Shown here: in pieces, positions 11,722-23,931 of the stretch
Layout: each line of letters opens with the position of its first letter
How positions within the stretch are numbered: position 1 is the stretch's first letter
Source of the DNA: Chlorokybus atmophyticus
Taxonomy: Eukaryota; Streptophyta; Chlorokybophyceae; Chlorokybales; Chlorokybaceae
Reading direction: 5' to 3'
DNA: 64,000 nucleotides
Assembly (NCBI GenBank): GCA_009103225.1
Contig: RHPI01002615.1
Location: 145,159-209,158, forward strand
Position numbers and translations under genes: made by a program
Notes under the pieces: model-generated
Databases searched by the model: none
The model's input: the letters and a program-made list of their open reading frames with translations, nothing else
Told to the model about the DNA's origin: nothing

Positions 11722-13830
11722 GGTGTTGGACTATGAGGCGATGAGGGCAAGCTCTGCCCCTTGGTGCCACTTCCCTGGTAACCAGCGCGTTGTACATTTT
11801 GTTAATGGCCTGTTGGCACAATGTGATTCAAGTGTCAAATGTATATTGGCTGCTCCGTCACACACCCTCAGAGTAGACTGTTGACATGCGCATTATGTTG
11901 CTTCATTGCCACACATGCATGCACGCAACCATGCTCGCATACTCACCGTCACATTACACTTACGACCACCAGGCCATATTCCTCCTCTAACCTAGCTACC
12001 CCCAGCAGTTGGATAATGATTCATCACGATCACGTGCAGATGCAGTTGTGCCTGTTTCAAGCTTGGCAGGCTTACAAGTTGTGCCTCATCAATGCTGGCT
12101 TGCCGCAGGAACTCGTCTTGTATCAGGCATATTCATCCTCCCCCCCCCACACACACACGCGCGCGGTCTCCCTACATGATCTGAGCAGTGGTTGAAAAAT
12201 GCTCTTTGAGAGGGATCATTCTTTCATGTATACTTTGGTCAAAAATTAGGTTATCATGATTTAGAAAACTGGAAGTTGTAACATAACCTGCCGAATCTGT
12301 TGTTGCAGGTATCATAGCTGCAGGTCAAAGTAAGTGTTGATCTTTGCGCTTGCACGCCATCCAAGGGTTTCCCATGCACCACTGCATTCGCTACCGGTTT
12401 GCCCGTTGGCCAGGCCAGGCCAGGGGTGCATTGTCTGCCTGGCCTAGAGTACGAGTGTAGCGTAGTCACTCCGCTACCAGTTGGCGGCGTTACTTATAGC
12501 AAGACTCCCTTCACAACAAGCGCTCCCCTCCCAGCTGTGTGTGACACGGGAGACACACCGCTCCGCCACCAAGCACACGATGACATCTGATGGAGCAGAG
12601 ATGTCCAGCACGCAAAGGAAGGAGAAGAGAGGCCAGCCCGCCACGCAGCCGCTCAGACACTTGGGATGTGTGAACCCCTACCATGCAAACAACATTGATG
12701 GGGGGCGACCGAAGCTGATGCGCAACAGAGCTGTGTTGCCATCCAAGGAGGTGAGGCCAATCTAGAAGGAAGCGCTGTGGCATTTACGTCCGACACTCAG
12801 CGGTTGCGAGTGCCTACCACAGCGGCGATCAGGTGAACCAACCTCCCAACACAGGCGGGCCAGGATGAGCCTCATGCACTATGTAGCAGGGCTCCTATTA
12901 CCCAATCGAGTGGTCTAGCACTCTGTGGCATGGCTCTGCCCACCACCAGCGTGCATCGCCGTCGTGTTGCATGGAGTAGCATGGAGCTGGAGTCTTAGGT
13001 GCCGCATCTGCTGCATTGCATGCTCCTGCAGCTGCATGGGGGGCGGTTATGTGCACCAGACTTCCTGCAAGCATGCAGCGCATAGACACCTCAAAGGCGT
13101 GGCCACGGCGGCTTGGGCACTGTGGTTGCTGCTGTCACGCTTGTTGTCAACGTTGTCACCCTTTGACGCGTGGCTGCGAAGCAAGGTGTGCGCGTGAGTG
13201 CATCAAGGTCTGCGGCGGTCTGAGGGTGGGGAGTGGCAGGAGCTGCTCAGAGAGCCGCATGAGGCAGTAGAAGCAACCAACAACTATATAAGCGTTCCAA
13301 TCCCATACCTTCTGTGCGCCTGTCTCGATGCTGCACCCTCATCCTTGTTATATTGATCCGAAGTGGTGTCGATGTGGCGGCCTCCGGCACAGGCACTCGG
13401 CAACAGGCGATGCGCTCGCTGGCTTATTACAGGCATCGGTACCCGCGAGTGGCGCAAGGGAGAGGTGCTGGCGTGCTTCCCATCCCAGGACTAGTCACCT
13501 TGGCGGCCAATTATGATGTGGGCCCGCAAGACGACATGCTGCTAGCTGTGGCAGTGTTGTTTAGTGGAGGCGCTCCAACGTGGGCTAGTGCGTGCAACTA
13601 AACAAGTCGTGTTGGCGTATATCCTTCCACTGGCATGCAAGAACAAGCCCTTGTTGTCTTGCAAGTGGAAGCATGCCTATTCCAGACCGAAGCCCTTATC
13701 GCCACGGAGGTCGTCCATTTCATTGCGGAGTTCCCACGCGTGTCGCAATGAGAGGCATTGGCTGGCATTCTTTGTAGCTGTGACCGACATTGCGCCAAAC
13801 AGCCTCCATAAGCGAGTGCATACGGTGGCC

Positions 13831-13875
13831 TACCATTTCTCACTAGTACTACTAGTACTAGTGTGAGAAATGGTA
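13831..13875. repeat. Perfect inverted repeat with 13-bp arms
   Basis: Arms TACCATTTCTCAC (13831-13843) and GTGAGAAATGGTA (13863-13875) flank a spacer that is itself a run of overlapping ACTAGT palindromes. It may be a small foldback or MITE relic; no target duplication was found. Confidence 0.75.
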
Positions 13876-13980
13876 CTTGTTGTACGCTGAAACTGAACTG
13901 AACCACCCGACTAGACCTCACTCCAACCTGCCTTCCTCTACATCCACCACAAGCCAGTGTAGGAACGCGCTTGCAAGAGG

Positions 13981-13986
<6 letters not shown>

Positions 13987-14018
<32 letters not shown>
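13987..14018. repeat. (CA)n microsatellite
   Basis: About 16 CA units in intergenic DNA. Confidence 0.95.
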
Positions 14019-14020
<2 letters not shown>

Positions 14021-15516
14021 GACAACCCAACAGTTGCTGCGTTGGTCTGCGTGCGAATCATTGCGCAATGCAAATCGCCTTCAGCAAACCGCACTGCCAC
14101 GCGCTGCTCATGGGAGTTCTCTTCTGTGCTTGCAACGCAGCAGCAATGTTCATATTACAGTCATTACCGTCATGCGCGAGGCTGCGTATTTGTTTACCGA
14201 TGAGCAGATGGGCGCGTACCTGCTGCGATTAACAAGGTTGCCACGGAGCCTGAGCGCGACGGCTCCAACCGCTGAGTTGAATCGATGTCACAGTCGCCGG
14301 TCACAGGTCTGTTGCTGGCTTTGAGCGCTTGGCCAGCAGAGTTACTCAAAAGTTTTCATGATACAGCGACTGCCAACCGCCTAGTACGTTTGTGGCCCAT
14401 TGGCAACTGAGACGCACGGATTGTTGGACGAGCCATTTGTGACTCTGTTGCTGTAATGCGCGCATCGCATAGTTGAGCGTCTCGCGGCTTGGAGGTGTGT
14501 AACCGGTTGGTTATGCAGTACTGGTAGTGCGCAACAAGGGGGGCATATCAGAGGGCTCTTGCTTCAGCATCGCTCGCCTTGGCTTCGTCTGCTAGCTGAT
14601 GTGGAATTTGTGGCAGGTGACTTGTGAGTCGTGACTGAGGCTTGGGCTGCAAGTAATGTGGTGGTCGGATGTTGTGTACTTCTGTGATAAGCTGGCTCGT
14701 GCCCATGCAGTGTATTTATGCATGCTGCCTTGATGAAAACCTGATTGGTCTGTTGGTGTGTATGTGGACGTATGCCCTTGTGATGGGGACTGGTCCACCC
14801 TGTCACATAACTTGTATAGAGTAAATGAGTGTGCGTTGTATACCAACAATTGGTGCAAGTGGTCTAGTGTAGTAGCACCAGCAGCTGGCCGTTATACACA
14901 TGTAGGTATCCAACCAAGGCAGCCCTAGCCAATGCGACTGTCGTACCAGTGCGGCATATATAGCACACTTTGCTCGCATGGTGGCTTGGCTGACGGATTA
15001 CAAGGACTTGCTGTTGAGAGAGGGGCTCTGTTGCAGTCGCTCTGCAATTGAGTGGTGTGACATCCCAAGTCAATAGACGTTGCTGCACCCACTGCAACGT
15101 TACCAAGAATACATCTGCAAGTGCCTCTTAAAGACAAACGACATGACGCTACACAACCAACGATATTTTGACAATAATAACAATAATAATAGCGCGGGCA
15201 GACCATAACCCTCATTTCTACTACTAGAACCTGACTGCACACAGTGCGCGGAGTGCCACCGCGCACGATGGGCACGCCGGTAGTATGTGTGAGCTCCCAC
15301 TCTAACCAATCAAGCTATCAATTACCATACACAAAATTTGTTTTGGGGAGACCCCAAAGGTGGATAAACCAACAAAACTGCAATCGCCGTGCATCTAAGC
15401 AGCCTGTACACGAGTCAACACGTGTCGCCTGTACATCAGGGTGTCTTGGTGGTGCTCAAGTGGAGGGGTGTATGTGTGTGCACAAACCGTGGGTCTGTCA
15501 GTCCATGTATCAATGT

Positions 15517-18500
15517 TCAACCTGGAGTACAATCGGGCATCGCCATGTCTGCCGAAGGCTTGCTTGTGGGAGGCTGACTCATGCTGAGCAAAGAATTTGC
15601 ACTGTTGCTGCGGTGCTGTTGCTGTTGTGTCCACGCGCTTGCATGGTTGGTCGCTTGCTGCTGCTGCTCTTGAGCTCCTCCTCCACCTTCACCACCCGAG
15701 CCGGACGTGCTTGCAGTGTTGTTGTTGGTTTGCTGCTGTTGGGTCTGATCTGAGCCCTGCTGCAGTCGTACCACGCCGTCGACAACCGGCGCTGGCCGCG
15801 TTTGCGCTGGTGTTGATGGCATTGGTGAAGGCGACCCTGCGCCAGCTGGCTCATCCACATTGGCTCCCAGCTGATCCGATTTGCTCGCCGCCGCGCGATG
15901 GTACAACAAGTTGGCAATTGAGCGGTCAAGCCTCTTCGTGAGCTCAGTCATGTCATCGCCAGCTGCGCTGAAGGTCCCGATAGACATGCTTGCCGGATCT
16001 CCAAACCGCCCCCCTCGTTCTTTCGCGCTGTGAGCTAACCGATAAAGACTCTCCTTGAAACTTAGCCTGGTCTCCACATCCATCTGTTGGGAGAACAAGT
16101 TCTTGTGTGAGACAGCAAGGCGAGACACACGCAGCGAAGCCCACAATGTCAAAGGTAGTTAGTATCAGATGTATCAATACCAACAAGTAACTCACGTTTT
16201 CAATGACAGACGCAATGGCCTCAAGACCCTGCGTCGTGGGTGACTTGCTTCGTGAGCTCGAGTCCGACTCGCCTGCCTCAGTCATGTCAGCATCAGCCTC
16301 GCTTCTGCCACCAGGCGTATCAACAGGGGCGGAGGAAGAAGGCTGCTGCGTGTCTAATGACGGGCCACATGACAAGGTGGCCTGCCCGCTTGTTGGCTGC
16401 TCAGCCAAAGAAGGCGTTGGAGATATCATGGCAGGAGTGGCAGGCATGCTGTAAGGAAGGGCTGATGAGGCGCTTGGGACTAGCGGAGGTAGAACCGGGA
16501 CTACGGGAGTAGAGGACAGGCATGCAGATCCGTGCGGTGAGTGCCGCTGATTGTTGTTTGCGCGCGCCTTACGCTCTTCAGCGCGACGCTTGTTTGCTTG
16601 TCGCCGTGATCTGGGGGTCTAGAACAGCATATATACAACATGAGCTAAAAATGTCACAGAACTGCGCAGACAAGTTTGACATGGCTGATGACCGGGCATA
16701 AAGAGGCTCATACCTGAGCACTGTGACCAGCATCACGTATCGTTGGTGAAGGCATGGCACCGCTTGAGAATACAAGGGAGCCACTCGGAACAGCAGTGAA
16801 CTGTGTGACCGTTGAGCCTCCGCCTTGGTACCAAGACCCGGCACCTGGATGCACGTAGCCCTGTACCTGCATCAAAATCAATGTTAAACTTGCATGACAA
16901 GCGGCTCAATCAGTTTGCTGTCGCTTGTGATGTAACTCGGGGCTTACCGTTGGTGCTCGAATAGTAAGGTCAGATGCATTTGAGCTCTCAGGCAACTGCC
17001 ACTGCTGGACAGCTGTTGCCGCTGCTAAAGAAGGCTGAAGGGGCTGTGGCGTGGCGGGTGAAGTCGCTACGCCTTGTGGTGATGTTAGTTGAGTGAGGGG
17101 CTGGGGAGGTGCTCGCTGCAGTGCCAGTTGATGCATATGATACTGCTGCAGATGTTGATACTGCTGCTGCTGCTGCTGCTGCTGCTGCATGGTCTGTAGT
17201 GGCGGTTGGATCAGCAACTGGTTTGGCACTGCTGCCCACATTGGATAGCCTGTAGGCATACTCCCGGCGGGCGACTGCGGCGGCTGTGCTTCGTGATCTG
17301 CAAGGCAAAAATGGTTCATACCCAACACATTGACAGAAGACCGCCAGGGAAGAATGAGAGGGGAATGCAGAGCCAACGGCATCGTCAATGGCCAGGTAAG
17401 GGAGCTCACCTGTTTTGATTTTGACAGTACCAGCAGGACGGCTTCGCCCAACTTCAGCTTGCATGTCACCCCGCACTGAGCATCTCCAGTGAGCAGGATC
17501 AGACGCTTCAGACGTAATTGTGCTGGTGTTTAGTTTCGTTTCAGCCAGGGGCGTCGGCGATGGCCAGGAATGGGAGTTGGGCGTAGAAGCAGCAGGCGAA
17601 CATGAGGGCTCTGCACCACTAGCATGGCGGCCATACTCTTGTAGTGTCTTCGTCCACTGACCGGGCTCCGGCAGCGGCCCCGACACAGCTTCAAGTACCT
17701 CATTTGGTGACGACTGCAGTAGGCGAACAGACGAGAATCAGAACAGCTCGTACGCAGACGGCTGTATGTGAAAGGCGAGGCAGGCTGCAACAACATACAT
17801 TGGGTGGCGACTTGTTGTACTGCTGAAGCACTTGCATCCAATGACCGGATTCGGGTATGGTTTCAGATATAGACGTAAGTTGGGTGTTGGCAGGATCCTC
17901 ACCATTCCTGCTAGTGATTACACCAAATAGCATAAGTGTCTGAAGCAGCACACCACATTTCAATAACAGATAGCACAGGCAAAAGCCGTACCTGTAAAAG
18001 TCAACATCTGTCAAGGTACTGCCGTCCCAACCGAAGCTGGACGTCTGCTGCCGTTCAGAAGTGCCAAAACTGAAGCTCGTGGCGAGTGAAGGGGAGGGAA
18101 TCTCCTGTTGTGACAACATAGCATTGACATCGTCCAGCTCTTGGTCGTTGAGAAAAAGCATGGCGGTGTCTGAACCACCAGACGACCCAGCTCCATTGCC
18201 AGAGTCTTCACGGGCATCTCCGACAGCACGCTCGACCTCCTCCACGTCCACACTGCTGCCGTCCAGTGCTGATGAAATCACATACTGTTCCGACGGAGGG
18301 GTGTTTAGCGAGCTCAGTCCCGATCGTTCAGGCGCTGCCGGCGAGTGTGACCGTTTGCCAGTATGCAGCTTGTCCAGAGACTGGCGCCTCGGTCTCCGAC
18401 CTTTCTGCGGCTGCGATGGCTGTTGCTGTTTGGTGCTCTTAGTAGCTGGCAAGGTCCCCGCATCCTCGTCTTGCCATGTCAAGTAGTTGTCGTACTGAAA

Positions 18501-19370
18501 TGCCACAACAGAACACGCTCAGTTTTGCTGCAGTGTACCCCCACAGGGCAATGCCAGCACTTGCTCGTTGAACAGTCACAGGCCACTTTGAGTTGTACTT
18601 TACTGCAACAGGCAACAACGGAAGCAGCCTTCACAAGTGCACAAGCTGGAAACAACTAGGTAAGAGCACCGCAGCCCCTGCACAAGTTTACAACCACACT
18701 AGCTAGCTTGCTCGGGCAAGTAACCCCTTCTGCACCGGCGAGCTTGCCTACTTAAATGTGCGCGCTTTGCGCGCAACTCCTGCATAACCAACGGCCAGCA
18801 AGACATCGAGCAAGCTGTTCTGGGCAAGTAACTCCTGCACAAGGATGCTCGCGTGCTCTTGCTCACAATTGCAGTGGCTCCCGGTTGGGCTAACGTAATT
18901 CTCCTAGACCACTCAACGAGAGCTAACGCAGCAAGACAGGTACAAAATGAACAGAGTAGTGGTCAGCAAGCAGCCATGCCGCTGGCACACCTGAGTCAGC
19001 TCGCTAACCTACGTTCAACGGTTGACAGACTTACGAGGAGCTGTTGCGACTAACTGCAATGAAACAAGCAGTAGACCTGGCGAAGAGTGAGTGCGATCAG
19101 CAAGGCAACTTAAGCCTTCGACTGCTTGAAATGCCAGGAACTCGCATTCAGTTGGCCGCTGCAAGCATCGACGGGCGCTTACTATCGACCTAATCAATGG
19201 GGCTGTCTCAGTAACAACCGCTGCATACCTTCGTCCCAAGAGTAAGCGTATACGCATCCTCATACACAAAACAAGCGTCCGCGAACACGCACGCAAACAC
19301 AACACCCGGCGCAGCGACCCACCTGCCAGCTGCCTACAGCATCTTCTTCTGGCGTTGGCGCCCAGGCCAT
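15517..19370 (-). CDS. LNK-like (night light-inducible and clock-regulated) transcriptional coactivator
   Basis: Eight exons: 19323-19370 (tentative first), 17992-18494, 17799-17907, 17410-17713, 16948-17297, 16714-16866, 16196-16618, 15517-16083; 2457 nt, 818 aa, all phases consistent. Land-plant LNK proteins bridge MYB-like RVE factors and the transcription machinery in the circadian clock. The signature is the C-terminal block ASVIENMDVETRL + SFKESLYRLAHSAKER, followed by LDRSIANLLYHR; plant LNKs have equivalent RTRLCIRDSLYRLA and DRTxAHLLFH blocks (from memory). Other features are a basic nuclear signal (SRRQANKRRAEERK, exon 7), a Gln-rich stretch from a CTG/CAG repeat (about 17160-17190), and Ser/Pro/Gln-rich disorder. 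A motif is duplicated across exons 3 and 4 (IPESGHWMQVLQQY, LPEPGQWTKTLQEY). The first exon rests only on phase and a good donor. Family assignment is good; the N-terminus is uncertain. Confidence 0.8.
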
Positions 19371-22136
19371 AGCCACGAAGCATTCGTTCTGGACAGCACT
19401 GACGGCATCAACTACAGGAGCACCTCGGACGACAACGACAGCTAATCCACCCTCATCTACAACCCGCGCCAGCAGTTCTCCAGCAAGCCTTCCGAGCCCA
19501 GCCCCAGCTCCAGCAACATACACCAGCGCACCAGCTCCAGCGGACCAACCAGCCGAAGCTCTAGCCCTTCCACCCAAACGCTTCCACGAGTAACCCCAAA
19601 CCCTAACACCTCCGCTCAATGCCGCCCACGCCGCCCACGCCGCCTCTGCCGCCGCCCGACCCGTCGCCTCCTTCACACCCACAAGCTCCTAGTCTGCGCC
19701 TCCAACCACAAGCTGAGAGGGGCGGAGGAGTGAGAGGGGTTACGCAGGGAGCAGAAAACTTCGCTTAATTGACGACCTACGTGCAATCCCCTCCCCACTG
19801 ACGACCCCGACGGTCCGTTCGATAAACCCGCGGCTCATCTGACGGTCCGCAGCCCCCCTCGATGCGGCCCTCCCCGTTCCTAAGCCACGCAATTAATAAC
19901 GGAAAATAAAATAAAGCCTAGAGCTTCAATCGGCGCGACCAAGGCCGTATCAATTTCCACGCTGACAGGCCGTGGAGATGGAAAATGGCGTAATAACAAA
20001 CCCCCGTTCTACCTCGGCGTGCCGCGGTTATGATCGAGTCAGTCGCAGTCGATATCGGGGGGCGGTTTTGTGGGGTCAAGATTTGAAACGGGCCACCGGT
20101 CGATTTGACCAAAACACATTGTTATTGAAAGCCGGCAGCAGCCGGTCTTGAGTCCGATGCGGTCTATTTGATATCGAGCCAGACTGCTGATACGAACCAG
20201 TTGACTTGTGGGTTCAGATGAAGGAGGCTTCTGTTTTTGTCTCCATGCTAACCAACTCCATGCGTGGTACGTCATAAGAGGTAGTTGATCAGGGCGTTTC
20301 TGTGGTCCACACGTTGCATTGCGTGAGCGCATCTATAGCTTGACGCGCATTGGGCGGCTAGCGTTGGGGGCAGGCCGCGGGGGACGCCAAGCTGGCCGGA
20401 TGGATGGGGGGCGGGGCGTTGCGAGTCGCAAATTGGGACGGGGTGTGTGTCAGTGAGTCAGTGACAACAGAGAGGGGCTGAGGCTGTGTGCGCTTGGCGG
20501 ACCAGTTTGGGCGCTTATCATTGCGCCGTCGTGTTGCCAGGCCCTGGGGGGTGTCAGCGTGCCAGTCCAGCAGCGACTCCCTGCCTCAAAAAGGACCTTG
20601 GTAAAGCTACATGAGAGGTTGGGCTTTATGAACTACCGTTACTGGTAGCTCACAGCTGGTCACTGCAACTCAGCTGACAGTGCTCGCAATACGCAAATGC
20701 TGGTCAGGCGGCATGATTAATAAAGGGCATTTATAAAGGGCGTCTGTCAGCGTCAGTGCTTGAGTTGCATTCTGGGCCATAATCTATGGCGCCATAATTT
20801 ATGGGCGCTGAAATAGCTAGCTGTGTTCCCGTGCTGATTGCATACACGATACATGTATTGCATGTGGTTGGAGCAGGGGTTGCTTCAATGTTGCCAAGAT
20901 AAAACAGCCTTCAACATTATCATAGTTCATCGTGTTCATGTGTAATTGATAACAAATGTACCATTGTTAATTTATATAATTTACGTGAGTCTGAGGAATA
21001 GAGCAATAAAAACAAGTAAGGAAAATTCAATCCATTGCGAAAGGTACTTGTGCATGCAGACATGCAAGTTGAGGCAAGGGTCATCCATTAGAGCAACATT
21101 TTCGACACTCGTATGGTGGTGGATTTGGCAGCAGCACATATAGCAGCAAGCATAGAAGTGGAAGGGGGCGGCAGCTGTGGTGCATTTGGTTCAGGCTTGA
21201 AGATGGTCTTTATACCGTATTCCGCGTAGGTTTACTTCCTAAACAAGTTGTCTAATCTTGTACAATAAATAACACAGCTTAATTTTGGCTTTGCTTGCAT
21301 AACACAAAACGCGCAATGTCGCAATACCAGTGTTTAAATTCTTCGCCGCCCTGCTGCGCTTCCAGCCCTGCCTCTACCCCGCTGTTAGAGGCCGCATTGA
21401 ATTGGGTAAGAGATAGGGGCGGGAAGAACAGGTTAGGTGGCGGCGGCAGGGCGGCGGGTTTCGGTGCATCCAAACACATATTTAGACAGGAGGGGGGGAG
21501 GGGAGAGGGGGAGGGTGTTTCAGTAATTGGTTAAGGTGCGGACAGATATTGGAGGGATTGCGATTGACGCCGCAAGGCGAGCCGACGGCGGACGTTCAAG
21601 CTCGATCGCCTCTCGTGCTCCGTCCATCCCAGCAGGAGTTACTGCTCAACTCTTTGCCAGTAAATCGCAACAGGATTGAAAGCAGGACTATTATATGATA
21701 TTTCTATAAGCAAAGTCATGGGTTCGCCGCCCAGTCAAAGCACCAAACCCCCCCCCCAAAAAAAAAGATATAAAAAACACTTTAAGGCATGTGCAATTAC
21801 AAAATCCATCAATCTTGTATTGCAAACAATATATCATGTAAGCTTGGTAAAAAATTACCTTTCACCGAGGAAATCTGTATATAACCATGTATGGCGCGGA
21901 CGTCCGCATAAAGGGGGCAGAAGCGGGTGATGGAAGCCGCGAACTAGGGTAAAAATGTGGCGTATAACCGGAAAACCAACCATGGTCCCAATTCCCTCAA
22001 TTATCACCACTGATTGAGCGCTGACCGCGCCACATGTAATCTAATATTAGTTAAAGCTTAATATTGTTAATCGAGAACGTTAAGAAGCAGCATAAACAAG
22101 AGATTGGTATTAATATTGCGCGCGAGAGGTTACCTA
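19371..22136. other. Intergenic region, no supported gene
   Basis: A GC-rich minus-strand frame at 19371-19682 may be 5' UTR or an upstream extension of the LNK-like gene; it has no ATG start and no known domain. The remainder (about 19,750-22,130) has no recognisable coding exons, and its AT-rich part near 20,880-22,130 looks like ordinary non-coding DNA. Confidence 0.4.
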
Positions 22137-22461
22137 TATAACGGAGTGCTACTGCTATGCGGTTCCCCGCCCTTGTTTAATGAGAAACAAGGGTCCCAAC
22201 GGGATAAACACAGCCATTAAAGTCGTATTAAGGCCTTTATAGGCCCTGATAAGGTGTTATGTTATTTAACACCGATGTCGACTTGAGACATGAGTCTCAA
22301 GTCGATATCGGCCGCATGGCGGCGCTGCTAACGCAGCGACCGCCATAGCAAGGGGATCTTTTGATCCCCTGGCTGCCAGCGGCGGCGGCGGCGACGTGGC
22401 TGTGGTTGGTGGTGTTGGGGTAGGGGATTAAAGGGGGCGGTAGCACCTCCCCCTTCTTACA
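22137..22461 (+). repeat. 5' LTR of gypsy element
   Basis: It aligns over its full length with 29227-29551. It begins TATAAC, a mutated form of the TGTAAG start of the 3' copy, and ends CTTACA. The adjoining primer-binding site (22462 onward, TTTAGCATCGGAGC) shares CATCGGAGC with that of the nested TRIM-like element. Confidence 0.92.
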
Positions 22462-22772
22462 TTTAGCATCGGAGCGAGGGCGTGGGGGGCCTGGGGGGCG
22501 GCGACGGCTTCGGCGGCGGCGGGGCGCAGAAGCGGCAGTCGGCACTGCTCAGTGCCGACGTCAGGCCGGCGGCCTGATAGCGGCGGCAGCGGCGGCAACT
22601 TGCAGCCGCTACCCACTACGGCGGGTAGTGGTAGTTGTTAGCTAATTGTTGTTGTTGTATAGTTGTATAGCGCTGCTGTTGGCCTAGCCTAGCCTTGCGT
22701 TGCCTTGCTTCGCTTGCTTAGCCTAGCCTAGCTTACCTGGCCTAGCCTAGCTTGTTAGTGTGAAGGGGAGGC

Positions 22773-23308
22773 TGTCACAGCCCACTCGACCACAAAAGAC
22801 TTGGTGCTTTTATGGTCGATTTGTGGTAATTTAATGTGCCTTCCCGTTACATTCCCCCCCACTTAAGAACGCTGACGTCCTCGGCAGCTGGCGCTCTCAT
22901 CAGCTGGGGAATTTTCTTCCCAGGGGTCTGATAGGGTCGGTCACCGGCCCCACAGCCAAGGACCGGCCAATTTAGGCCCATACCGGTCAACGCGCGCATA
23001 GCGCGCCGCTACCGGCCCCATAGGTCGCATCGCCGCGATAGGCAGGTCGCGCCCTGCCGCGCCGACCGAACTGGTCAGTTCGGCCCGACTGCCATTAAGC
23101 AAGTCGCGACCCAACGATGATGGTACTTATAAAGTGACCATTTACGATGTTATTGGATCGAGAAACAACGACCGCGGAATTCGTGTGCAAGGCAGGAATC
23201 GAACCCGGGTCTCAAGCTCCGATGACCAATGTCACAGCCCACTCGACCACAAAAAACTTGGTGCTTTTATGGTCGAGTTGTGGTAATTTAATGTGCCTTC
23301 CCGTTACA
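22773..23308 (-). mobile_element. TRIM-like miniature LTR retrotransposon with target duplication
   Basis: Two 79-bp direct repeats (22773-22851 and 23230-23308) differ at two positions. Read on the minus strand they run TGTAAC...GTGACA. Next to the downstream repeat is a polypurine tract (CTTAAGTGGGGGGGAA, minus). Next to the upstream repeat, after one base, is TGGTCATCGGAGC, a primer-binding site starting with the TGG complement of tRNA CCA. The element is flanked by the 5-bp direct repeat GAGGC (22768-22772 and 23309-23313). The 378-bp interior has no coding capacity. It must be moved in trans and is inserted in the leader of the gypsy element. Confidence 0.93.
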
Positions 23309-23610
23309 GAGGCGGCCACTCAGGCAGCCTCACCTCAAGTATTGCATCCCAGCACATCACTTGTAACTTTAATCACATATTACTTGTGATTGTGCTCGTG
23401 GGGCTGCCACCACGTGGATTCGTGGTGGTGTCAGGGAGGGTTGTGGTTGTTTACACTTCTCCCACCCCAAGAAAGCAGTCTTTGCCAACTTGGGCTGTTT
23501 TAGCCGCCGTTCGGTGCGGTAGGGCCGCCAGATTCATTCTGGGCGGCCGATATCAAACCCTCGACTCACAACTTGTTGAGATCGGCCTGTAGGGCTGATT
23601 CAACGAGAGT

Positions 23611-23866
23611 TTGGCACCTTTGGTGTCGTTTCACAATTGTGATTTGAGAAGGGTTGTACAAAGTGAAAGCTTTGAGTTGTTGTAGCTTGTGAACCGCCGC
23701 GTGGATTCGCGTGCGATTTGTTTACAAGCGAGTGTCTTGTTGAGAGGTGTTGGGTAGTCATTTTACGGGCTGTTTAACCCAAGTATAGCACCTTGAAATC
23801 AACGAAAGAGAAATAACAAATTTTGACACTTTCAGAGTGCACAACTCGTGTGCTTGTGCACTCGTG
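23611..23866 (+). repeat. Gypsy leader segment duplicated at 34397-34652
   Basis: These 256 bases of the gypsy leader, just upstream of gag, recur without a visible difference at 34397-34652 beside a single N. This is the native location. Confidence 0.9.
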
Positions 23867-23931
23867 CAGTTGCAAACTTCTTAACGGCTTGTCTCCTTGG
23901 GCAGATATCTCACCAACGAGAGGAAGGAGGG

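Larger units (their letters stand above)
11722..15516. other. Long intergenic region, no supported gene
   Basis: No recognised protein family or convincing exon chain. It contains a (CA)n run at 13987-14018, a perfect hairpin at 13831-13875, and a segment at about 14770-14810 similar to 9405-9450. The open frames at 12481-12783 and 13314-13601 have no recognisable motifs. Confidence 0.45.

Noticed and set aside
19371-19682. Upstream N-terminal extension of the LNK-like gene or separate gene
   Set aside because: The frame is open but starts at GTG and is very Ala/Gly/Val-rich, as GC-rich non-coding DNA often is. Only the last 16 codons (from ATG 19370) were kept tentatively.
23185-23230. tRNA gene, because of the TpsiC-like GGTTCGATTCC on the minus strand
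   Set aside because: No acceptor stem, D arm or anticodon arm can be folded. The sequence is the primer-binding region next to the TRIM LTR.
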